Virus record (IMG/VR): IMGVR_UViG_3300042463_000877 | Coordinates: 1-64,000 of that record | Reading direction: 5' to 3' (one strand) | Length of the DNA: 64,000 nucleotides | From: a virus | Part shown: piece by piece, positions 40,589 to 48,600 of the stretch | Layout: each line of letters begins with the position of its first letter | How positions within the stretch are numbered: the first letter of the stretch is position 1 | Made by a program: the position numbers and the translations under genes | The notes under the pieces: model-generated | What the model saw: the letters and a program-made list of their open reading frames with translations, nothing else | Database searches by the model: none | What the model was told of the DNA's origin: nothing

Positions 40589-40951
40589 ATGAAAAAAATC
40601 ATAAGACTAACAGAATCAGATTTAACAAAAATTGTAAAAGGAGTTCTAATAAGTGAATCAAACGATAACATTAATAAAATAAAAGAATTAAATAAAAAAT
40701 ACCCAGGTGAAAAAAATGCTGAATGGTGTGCTTATGCTGTTTTGGACGGTAATCTCAGAAACTGTTACATAAAGAATTGTTTGGGTCTTGAAGATAAGTA
40801 TTGTAAAAACGCTAAAAATTGCCCTAGTTGTTTTAGTGAAGAATTTATTCTAACACATACTAAAGTTTTAAGTTGTGTTACAGCTTGTGTTACAACAGGA
40901 AAATATGACGATATGAATTGTGGTGATTATGAAGGTAATTTTTATTGTTAA
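40589..40951 (+). CDS. Small Cys-rich protein with capsid-targeting-like N-terminus
   Basis: 120 residues, not recognised. It begins KKIIRLTESDLTKIVKGVLI-SE, an amphipathic helix ending in I-S-E. This looks like the cleavable targeting peptides that T4 places on internal head proteins (cut after I/L-x-E). The remaining 97 residues hold ten cysteines (NAEWCAYAV, LRNCYIKNC, CKNAKNCPSCF, LSCVTACVTT and others), so the protein is disulfide-bonded or metal-binding. It has its own promoter between sheath and the HAD-like gene. It may be an injected internal protein; this is an inference. Confidence 0.65.
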   Translation: MKKIIRLTESDLTKIVKGVLISESNDNINKIKELNKKYPGEKNAEWCAYAVLDGNLRNCYIKNCLGLEDKYCKNAKNCPSCFSEEFILTHTKVLSCVTACVTTGKYDDMNCGDYEGNFYC

Positions 40952-40969
40952 TAAAATTATTTAATGTAA

Positions 40970-40976
40970 TATTTAT
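40970..40976 (+). promoter_or_regulatory. TATTTAT element, nearly leaderless
   Basis: TATTTAT ends four bases before the ATG at 40981. It is a useful test case for whether the element is a promoter with leaderless mRNA. Confidence 0.5.
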
Positions 40977-40980
40977 TACT

Positions 40981-41949
40981 ATGAATTATAAAAAATTAGT
41001 AAAAGATATTATTCTTGAAATTGCTGTAGATAGGAGATTAAGATTATATGGTTTTGACTGGGACGACAATATTTTGGAAATGCCTACTAAGATTTATTTA
41101 AAAAGTGATGAAGGTAGCGTTGTTGGAATGTCTACTGAAGACTTTGCAAACTATAGATCACAAATAGGTTCAAAACCTTTTAAATATAAAAAACACATAA
41201 TTGTTGGTTTTGATGACGATGCTTTTAGGGATTTTAGAAGACCAGATACTTTTTTAAGAGATACAAAAAAAGCAATATTAAAAAATAAAACAGCACCAAG
41301 TTTTAAAAAATTTAAAGAAAATTTAATTTACGCAAATCCGTTTTCAATAATTACAGCAAGAGGACACGACCCGAAAGTAATTAGAAAAGGTGTTAGAATG
41401 TTTGTTGATTATGTTTTCGAACCAGAGGAAAAAGAAAAAATGGTTAAAAACATTATTTCAACGTTTAAACATGAAGAATTATTTAGTAAAGATTTTATAA
41501 CAAAATTAAATAGACTTAATCAAGACCAATTAATTGATTTATATCTTGATGAAAAAGGTGATTATTATCCAGTATCGTCAGAAGAATTTGGAGAAAAATT
41601 TGGTTTGGACACAAGTGGGGGTGCGGCAAATCCTGAACACGCAAAAAAAGTAGCACTTTTAGATTTTGTTAACAAATACGATGAATTAATTAGAAGCGGG
41701 AAATATGTTAGTGCTTCATTAGGTTTTTCAGATGACGACCCAAGAAATGTTAAAGCAATGGTGGAGTTTATTCAAGATGAGTTATCTAAAATGTATCCAG
41801 ATATAAAATTTAGAGTTTATGATACTTCAGAAGGAGGATATAAACAAATTAAAATAGAAACTGAAAACAATCAAGAAAATAAAAATGAAGATGAATTAAT
41901 GTTAGAAAGTGTTATTAATAGGATAATATTTAAAATTAAATCAAAGTAA
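40981..41949 (+). CDS. HAD-superfamily phosphatase-like protein
   Basis: 322 residues from the ATG at 40981; an in-frame ATG at 40945 lies before the TATTTAT element and was not used. RLYGFDWDDNILEMPT (21-36) is HAD motif I (D26-x-D28). FSIITARGHDP is motif II with Thr. SASLGFSDDDPRNVKAM is motif IV with the acidic pair followed by R-N-V. A large helical cap lies between. It probably hydrolyses a phosphomonoester. The N-terminus (KKLVKDIILEIA) is again a short amphipathic helix with I-L-E, like the previous gene, and the C-terminus is another amphipathic helix. The pair with its own promoters inside the tail block is unusual. Confidence 0.75.
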   Translation: MNYKKLVKDIILEIAVDRRLRLYGFDWDDNILEMPTKIYLKSDEGSVVGMSTEDFANYRSQIGSKPFKYKKHIIVGFDDDAFRDFRRPDTFLRDTKKAILKNKTAPSFKKFKENLIYANPFSIITARGHDPKVIRKGVRMFVDYVFEPEEKEKMVKNIISTFKHEELFSKDFITKLNRLNQDQLIDLYLDEKGDYYPVSSEEFGEKFGLDTSGGAANPEHAKKVALLDFVNKYDELIRSGKYVSASLGFSDDDPRNVKAMVEFIQDELSKMYPDIKFRVYDTSEGGYKQIKIETENNQENKNEDELMLESVINRIIFKIKSK

Positions 41950-41973
41950 ATAGAAAAATTTTTCATAAGCATA

Positions 41974-41980
41974 TATTTAT
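41974..41980 (+). promoter_or_regulatory. TATTTAT late-type promoter element
   Basis: TATTTATCAATAAA, 39 bases ahead of the tail-tube start, giving a longer A-rich leader for this highly expressed gene. Confidence 0.6.
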
Positions 41981-42019
41981 CAATAAAGAAAAATAAACAT
42001 TAAAAAAAAATAAAAAATT

Positions 42020-42508
42020 ATGGCTGATTTATTAATGAAAATGCCAGTTCCGTACGAACCGAAAAGACAGAATAGGTTTATCGTTAGGTTTCCTTCAAGT
42101 TTGGGGATTAACGAATGGTTTGTTGAAAGTGCATCAAGACCGTCAATTAAAGTAGGTTCAACAGAAATCCAATTTCTAAACACTTCAACTTATGTTGCTG
42201 GTAGATTTAACTGGGACCCAATTACAGTTAAATTTAGAGATCCAATTGGACCTTCAGCATCACAAGCTCTAATGGAATGGATGCGTCTATGTGCTGAATC
42301 TGTTACTGGTCGTATGGGTTATGCCGCTGGTTACAAAAAGAATGTAGATTTGGAAATGTTAGATCCAACTGGAGTTGTTGTAGAAAAATGGATTTTAGAA
42401 GGTACATTTATGACAGATTTAAATTTTGGTTCTTTATCATATTCACAAGATGCAATAGCTGATATTTCAGCAACACTTCGTATGGACCGTTGTATACTCG
42501 TGTACTGA
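42020..42508 (+). CDS. 19: Tail tube protein (T4 gp19-like)
   Basis: 162 residues, the same size as T4 gp19 (163). KRQNRFIVRFPSSLGINEWF, VESASRPSI, FNWDPITVKFRDPIGPSASQ and ALMEWMRLCAESVTGRMGYA are the signature of the tube family. ILEGTFMTDLNFGSLSYSQD precedes the final strand. It polymerises into the inner tube around the tape measure. It has its own promoter and a perfect terminator, as expected for a major virion protein. Confidence 0.93.
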   Translation: MADLLMKMPVPYEPKRQNRFIVRFPSSLGINEWFVESASRPSIKVGSTEIQFLNTSTYVAGRFNWDPITVKFRDPIGPSASQALMEWMRLCAESVTGRMGYAAGYKKNVDLEMLDPTGVVVEKWILEGTFMTDLNFGSLSYSQDAIADISATLRMDRCILVY

Positions 42509-42530
42509 TTTACTTCAAATATTATTTACT

Positions 42531-42557
42531 ACCCACATAATTTTAGGTTATGTGGGT
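42531..42557 (+). terminator. Intrinsic terminator after the tube gene
   Basis: ACCCACATAA (42531-42540) pairs perfectly with TTATGTGGGT (42548-42557) around a 7-base loop and is followed by TTTTTATTT. Confidence 0.92.
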
Positions 42558-42608
42558 TTTTTATTTACAAAAAACATAAGTAAGATATTTTTATAATAAA
42601 AAAAGAAT

Positions 42609-43379
42609 ATGGAAACTAATGTTAATGATTACGGCCAAATGAATTTTAATTTACCACACGACGTGGTACCACTTCCATCTGGGGGGATTTTCTATCCAAA
42701 TAAAAAGAAAAGTGTTAAGGTTGGTTATTTAACAGCGGCAGATGAAAACATATTAGTCAATATGGAAGGTAATAAATCAATTAAAGAAACATTGATATTA
42801 CCTTTATTACGAAATAAATTATATGAACCAGATTTGAGACCAGAAGACTTATTAGATGGTGATTTGGAAGCAATTCTTTTATTTTTAAGAAATACATCTT
42901 TTGGACCAGAATACGTTGTTTCAGTTCCAGATCCACAATCAGGAAAATTATTTGATGCAACAATTGTTCTTGATGAATTAAACATTAAAAAAAATTCAGT
43001 AGAACCAGATAGTGACGGTACATTTACTGTTACATTACCTAGGAGTAAATCAACAGTTAAATTAAAACCCTTAACTATGAAGGACTACTTAGAAATGGAA
43101 AGAACCTTAGATTCATACCCACAAGGAAGAATCCAACCAACAGTTACTTTAAGACTTAACAAACTTATTATTGAATTGGATGGAAAGACAAACAAAGGTG
43201 ATATTGCAAAATTTGTTGAATCAATGCCTATTTCTGATTCTAAGTATATTAGAAACTTTATGTTTGAAAACGAACCTAGACTTGATCTATCAAAAGAAGT
43301 TATAGCCCCGTCTGGAGAAAGAGCAGTAGTATCTATTGCTTTTGGGGTGGAATTTTTTCGGCCTTTCTTCTCAATATAA
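42609..43379 (+). CDS. T4_baseplate-family (gp26-like) protein / tail assembly chaperone frame 1
   Basis: 256 residues. The start DVVPLPSGGIFYPNKKKSVK, then VGYLTAADENILVNM, is the hallmark of the T4 baseplate hub family that includes gp26. DLLDGDLEAILLFLRNTSFG and FDATIVLDELNIKK follow the family. The in-frame end is GVEFFRPFFSI. It lies between tube and tape measure, where tailed phages keep tail-assembly chaperones that are extended by frameshifting; a +1 frame continues for 49 codons (43360-43509). A variant promoter element TATTTTTATAATAAA lies at 42586. Confidence 0.8.
   Translation: METNVNDYGQMNFNLPHDVVPLPSGGIFYPNKKKSVKVGYLTAADENILVNMEGNKSIKETLILPLLRNKLYEPDLRPEDLLDGDLEAILLFLRNTSFGPEYVVSVPDPQSGKLFDATIVLDELNIKKNSVEPDSDGTFTVTLPRSKSTVKLKPLTMKDYLEMERTLDSYPQGRIQPTVTLRLNKLIIELDGKTNKGDIAKFVESMPISDSKYIRNFMFENEPRLDLSKEVIAPSGERAVVSIAFGVEFFRPFFSI
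43353..43361 (+). promoter_or_regulatory. Candidate +1 ribosomal frameshift site
   Basis: Frame 1 reads TTT TTT CGG. CGG is a rare Arg codon in this AT-rich genome, so the ribosome may pause. The Phe tRNA on TTT (43356-43358) can slip one base forward onto TTC (43357-43359), its preferred codon, and continue at GGC (43360). Confidence 0.6.
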
Positions 43380-43509
43380 GTTAAGACTTATTGACGAATA
43401 TATCTATTTAGCTAGAATGTTAAAACTTTCTTATAGTGATTATCTGATTATGCCAACATATTTCAGAAGATATGTTATTGATAAAATTTCAGAACAAAAT
43501 CAACAATAA
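43360..43509 (+). CDS. +1-frame extension of the chaperone-like protein
   Basis: 49 codons open in the +1 frame after the slippery site, starting GLSSQYKLRLIDEYIYLARM and continuing LKLSYSDYLIMPTYFRRYVI to a stop at 43507-43509. There is no start codon near its beginning (the first ATG, 43417, would leave only 30 residues). The sequence is well-formed helical protein with the 'L..EI..L....SY.d.L.MP...RR' pattern of gp51/tail-chaperone tails. It therefore looks like translated sequence reached only by frameshift. Confidence 0.65.
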   Translation, partial: GLSSQYKLRLIDEYIYLARMLKLSYSDYLIMPTYFRRYVIDKISEQNQQ

Positions 43510-43511
43510 AG

Positions 43512-43518
43512 TATTTAT
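43512..43518 (+). promoter_or_regulatory. TATTTAT late-type promoter element
   Basis: TATTTATCAATAAA immediately after the frameshift stop, 17 bases ahead of the tape measure start. Confidence 0.6.
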
Positions 43519-43535
43519 CAATAAAATAGATTCCA

Positions 43536-45566
43536 ATGATGTTTGACGATAATAAAGCTAAAACAAGTGGTGCTGATTTAGAACAAGCAAATAAAGACTT
43601 GGAAACCGCATCAACACTACAAAATGCAACTAAATACTCAAACCTTTTAACTGAAGCAGCTAAAAATGGTGTTTTAGGTGTTGAAAAAACGGTAAAAACT
43701 GTAGTAGCTGACATAAAAGCAAGTGTTACTGATTTATTATCCTTAGAAGGTAATCTAAATAGATTAAAATTTTTAGATCAAGAAACTGCTAAAATTAATG
43801 AAGCTTTAGGAACTGGTACCAAAAAAGCCGATGAATTTAGAAAATTAATTGCTGACGGCGCCCCAAAATTTGCTGAACTTGGTTTATCAATTGGTGAAGT
43901 ACAAAAACAATACATCGATTTGTCTGCTGTTTTTGGGACAAACATATCAATTAGTGATGAACGTATGGCTGAACTAGCAGCAACAGCTAAAGTAACTGGT
44001 GTTAGTGCAAAAGATTTAGCATCATCATTTAGAGGTGTTGGTGTTAATTTAAGTGGTGTTGCAGATAAGATGATGGATGTTACAAAAGTAGCAAAAGAAT
44101 CTGGAGCTATCGTAAGGGACGTTTCAGACAAAGTTGTTAAAAACATTGATAAATTAAATTTATATAATTTCCAAGGAGGAGTTACTGGTTTAGCTAAAAT
44201 GTCCGCCCAGTCATCCAAACTTGGTATAGATATGGGTAAAATTTTTGAAATAACCGAAAAAGTTTTTAACCCAGAAAATGCAATAGAAATGGCAGCTGGT
44301 CTACAAAGGTTAGGTGTTCAAACAAGTGCATTAACCGATCCACTAAAATTAATGGATTTATCAGCAAATGACCCGGCCGAATTACAAAACCAAATTGTAA
44401 AAATGTCAAAAGATTTTGTTAGTTTTAATAAAAATTTAGGTGAGTTTCAAATTATGCCAGGCGAAAAAAGAAGATTAAGAGAGGTCGCTGAAGCTTTAGG
44501 TATGACAAGTGGTGAATTAGCAAAAATGTCAATCAATGCGGCAAACTTAGATTATAAAATGAAACAAATCAAATTTTCACCTGGAACATCAAAAGAAGAT
44601 AGGGAAATGATTGCAACTATGGCACAAATTAATAAACAAGGTGTTGCTGAAGTTAAGGTTAAACAATTTGTGGTAGACGAAAAAACTGGAAAAAAAGATA
44701 AATGGACTGGTGAATATGTAATGAAAGAAGTTACAGATTTACAAGTTAACGAAATCCAATCTTTGAAAGAATCCCAAGAATTACAAGGGAAATCTATGGA
44801 AGAACTTGCAATTGACCAACTTTCTTCTTTACAAGCAATTGACGCAAAAATGTCGGCAACATTAACAGCTATGGGTTTTGGTGCCGCAACAACTTCACTA
44901 ATGCAAACTGGATATGAAGCAATAACAACTGGTGTTAGAAAAGCTGGTTTTGAAGCTCCAGAATCACCAGGAGGAGTTGTAAAAGATGAATTTAGAGAAT
45001 CCGAAAATATAAGAGTTGGTTTAGGTGTGATAGGCGATAGAGTTGCTGGAGTAACAACTGAAGTTGAAAGTCTATATAACAAAATAAAAAGTGTAAAAAG
45101 TGTCCAAGACTTAAAAGATTTAACATCATCAACAATCGAAACATTAGCTAAGGCCTATAATACAATTACAAGTGATCAATTTTTTGAAGAAATGGGAAAG
45201 GATTTTGAAACTAATTCACCAGAATTAGAAACGTTGTTCAGAAAAGAAAGTATAAAAGCAACAAGCGGTGTAAGTAACACAGCAATAAACACTTCTAATA
45301 ATGCAGTTAGTTCTAATAATGTTGTAAATAATAATATAGCAACACCATCAAACATTCAGAACAAACCATTAGAGTCTAAGATTGATTTAACAAATAAAGT
45401 TGATGTTAATGTTACAATGGATCCTAACATAAGAAATCAAGCTTTAAGTACATTTTTAGCTGAGGAATTAAATAAGTATTACAGTGATAAAACCAATATG
45501 TCAACATTAATACAGAACATTACCAAATTTCAAAACGAAAACAATCTTATACCTGCGGGTAAATAA
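43536..45566 (+). CDS. Tape measure protein
   Basis: 676 residues, somewhat longer than T4 gp29 (590). Mostly long helices with Ala, Lys and Glu (LEQANKDLETASTLQNATKY, SVTDLLSLEGNLNRLKFLDQ, LAATAKVTGVSAKDLASSFR). A more hydrophobic, Gly-rich stretch near 435-460 (LTAMGFGAATTSLMQTGYEA) could be the membrane-active part. An Asn/Ser-rich linker precedes the C-terminal helix (NQALSTFLAEELNKYY). Two consecutive ATGs (43536 and 43539) open the frame. Its position after tube and chaperone-like genes and before baseplate genes supports the call. Its length would set tail length. Confidence 0.8.
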   Translation: MMFDDNKAKTSGADLEQANKDLETASTLQNATKYSNLLTEAAKNGVLGVEKTVKTVVADIKASVTDLLSLEGNLNRLKFLDQETAKINEALGTGTKKADEFRKLIADGAPKFAELGLSIGEVQKQYIDLSAVFGTNISISDERMAELAATAKVTGVSAKDLASSFRGVGVNLSGVADKMMDVTKVAKESGAIVRDVSDKVVKNIDKLNLYNFQGGVTGLAKMSAQSSKLGIDMGKIFEITEKVFNPENAIEMAAGLQRLGVQTSALTDPLKLMDLSANDPAELQNQIVKMSKDFVSFNKNLGEFQIMPGEKRRLREVAEALGMTSGELAKMSINAANLDYKMKQIKFSPGTSKEDREMIATMAQINKQGVAEVKVKQFVVDEKTGKKDKWTGEYVMKEVTDLQVNEIQSLKESQELQGKSMEELAIDQLSSLQAIDAKMSATLTAMGFGAATTSLMQTGYEAITTGVRKAGFEAPESPGGVVKDEFRESENIRVGLGVIGDRVAGVTTEVESLYNKIKSVKSVQDLKDLTSSTIETLAKAYNTITSDQFFEEMGKDFETNSPELETLFRKESIKATSGVSNTAINTSNNAVSSNNVVNNNIATPSNIQNKPLESKIDLTNKVDVNVTMDPNIRNQALSTFLAEELNKYYSDKTNMSTLIQNITKFQNENNLIPAGK

Positions 45567-45591
45567 ACACTTAATTACATTTCAAAAAAAT

Positions 45592-45609
45592 TATTTATAA
45601 TCTATTTAT
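45592..45609 (+). promoter_or_regulatory. Two TATTTAT elements before the baseplate operon
   Basis: TATTTAT at 45592-45598 and again at 45603-45609 (TATTTATAAATAAA). The second also contains TATAAATA, the T4 late promoter core. They precede the 12-kb unit of three baseplate genes. Confidence 0.6.
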
Positions 45610-45626
45610 AAATAAAATTAAAATTA

Positions 45627-48600
45627 ATGTCTGAAAGTTCATTATCGTTTAATTCAACCGCCACATTTAGGAATACCCTAATGGGTAGGAATTTAACACC
45701 CTATAATGTCCCAGGGGCTTATAGTCCACCATCTGGAAATGTGAATTACGAAGTATCACCAATGAATGATAGTTCAGTTATTGATTCACCAAATGATTTA
45801 ATTGGGACTACTGTACAAGCAAACCAACTTTATTCATTAAATGAATATGGACCAGAAGGTGGTTATAATAATATTATATCAACTGATGGTGAACCATTAC
45901 CAGTAACACCAAATCAAGGTGAATACGGACAAGACAATGCAGAAATAGATTTAGTTAATGAATTTTATATTGATTCGGCATACATAAAAAATGTTTATGG
46001 TCCAGAAAGTGGTTATAAAGATTTAGTAATTATTACAGATAATTTTAATAACCTACAATACTTTTCACCATATGCAACATCTAATGGTAGTGTATTTCAA
46101 TCAGTACCTATTAATTTTTTATATTCTATCTATAGTCCTTTTGAAATTCTGTCATCTTCAAATCCGACTGGAACACCAGGACCATTATCACAAGATTCAT
46201 TACTAGCACAGATTGGTGCAAAAAAATTAAAAGAAGCCTTTGAAAAAAGAATTGCTGATGAGGTTAATAATACAATTAATAGTATTGTTAATTTAGATTC
46301 ATTACAAGACCCATTTGAAGCTTCACTTGTTGCAAGTGGTCAACAACCACTAATTAATAAAAATTGGAAAATTACAGTTCCAGACAATCCGTTATTAGCG
46401 GCTGTTTCTTTTGCAAATAGATTAAGTGGTACGTATTTTCCGGTATCATTAATACCTGGTGATTACTTTACAAAACCATTACAAGGTCAAAATGCTCAAA
46501 CACAAGGAGCTCTTAATGTTGTAAATAATCTTACTGGTGGTGCTTTAGGTTCGTTATTACCAAACGCTAAAAATCCTTCGGTTTTATTTTTGGAAAACAC
46601 AGGCTATGGTCAAAAATCAGTATTGTTTAAAAGTATTGAATATAACATCTATAGACCAAACTACGATAAGGGATTGATACTTGGTGTAACAGACGCTATT
46701 AATAATCTCTTAGGTGGAAACACAGAGGCCGGTGGTAGTGGTTATTACGTTGGTAGTAGTCAAGCTGAACCGTCATCAATAAATTCACCAGCAAATGAAA
46801 TTCCTGTTGATAGATTTGGAAACCAACAACCAAGTCCAGTTTATGGTCCAGACACGTTAGGTAAACTTTACGAAGGAAACGAAGATAAAATTAAATTTGG
46901 TCTGGCCGGAAAGTCATATTCAAACCAAGGAGGGATTACAGGGCAGTTTACTTGGGTTTCACCAAAATATAAAGATAACTTAGGATTTAAGGTTGCACCT
47001 GGTGGTGACCCAGTACAACCACAAGATAAGGAATTTGACTCAGTTAAAGGAGAATTTAACGCGGATACAGAATCAACCGGTTTTGAATTTAAAGGTGGTT
47101 CTATTTTAGATAACACACAAAGATTAATTAATGCTGCCGATAATGTCACGGGAGCAAAAAGATTACAACACGTAGGAAACGCAATTAATCAAGTATCCAA
47201 AGTCTTTAATGACGGATACAAAGAAATGACGAAAGGTTCACAAGTAATTGCTTATTATGATAGTGTAACTGATTCAGAAACAATAGGTATTGAAGGTTCG
47301 GAAGTCGGAAGAGAATATTGTAGAGTTTTCCAAAAAGATACTCCTTACTTAACTTATGCCGACTTACAAAAAACAGACGGTATTACAATTTCTGGTAGAA
47401 AATTTGACTATTCAGTATTAGATAATACATATAATTTAAACATTGCACCATTAAGAAATCCTGGATCAACAAACATATTTGACCAAAAAGTTAAAAAATA
47501 TATGTTTTCTTTGGAAAATCTTGCATGGAGAACGTCAAGTCAACCAGGGTTTACGTATGACGATTTACCAGTATGTGAAAGAGGACCTAACGGTGGTAGA
47601 ATTATGTGGTTTCCACCATATGATTTAACCTTTAGCGATTCATCAACAGCTAACTGGAACCCAACATCGTTCCTTGGTAGACCAGAACCAATACATACAT
47701 ATAAAAATACAACAAGGACTGGTTCTATATCTTGGAAAATTGTGGTTGACCATCCTGCTATGATGAACACAATTATTAGAAAACAATTAGATAAGTTTTC
47801 GCCAGAACAAGTTGATTCTATTATGGATTCATTTTTTGCTGGTTGTGTTAAATATGATTTATATGATTTGGCAGCTAAATTTAATACAATTCCAGTCAAT
47901 CAACTTTATGAATATCAAAAATTATTAGCCGACCCAAGACTTACGGATGAAGAAAAATACGGAATTCTTGATGAAATACCAAAAAGTCCTGAACCACAAA
48001 TTGATGCAAATTCAAGTGGGAGTGACGATGGTGGTATTAGTACTGGTAACAATACAAATGTCTCAAATAATAATGGTAATGGTGGTACTAATACAACAGT
48101 CGTTAGTGACCAACAACAAGAAATGACAAATACTGAATTAACAGAATGGGAAGGATATGCTTTTTATTTTGATAATGATTATCCATTTGGGTCTGGAAGT
48201 TGGGAAACCACAGTACCTAATAATCAAGATTACCAATATTGGTATGACATCTATTTGAAAAGAAAAACAGTATATAATTCAAGTTCAGCACCTCTAAAAG
48301 TAAGTAGTGGTGGTGATTTATTTACAAGAGCCCAAGTAATACCATTCTTTGATCAAGTAATTATTGGTAATTTTCAAAAAATTAAAAACGAACTGCTACC
48401 AAAACTCAAAGAAATTATTGTAGATCAAGGTGGTACTGTTATTTTGGAATTACAAGGATCCGCATCCGCCCCAGCTTCAGTTGGATATAATGATAATTTA
48501 TCACAAAGAAGGAATGATTCTGTAAAAAAATGGTTTTTAAAACAAAAACTTGGTAATGACACAATAGCGACATTACAAAGTCAAGGTAAAGTTAAATTTA

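Noticed and set aside
43360-43509. Separate small gene starting at the internal ATG near 43417
   Set aside because: It would drop the first 19 well-formed residues and leave the open +1 frame before it unexplained; a frameshift explains the whole stretch better, though an indel error cannot be excluded.
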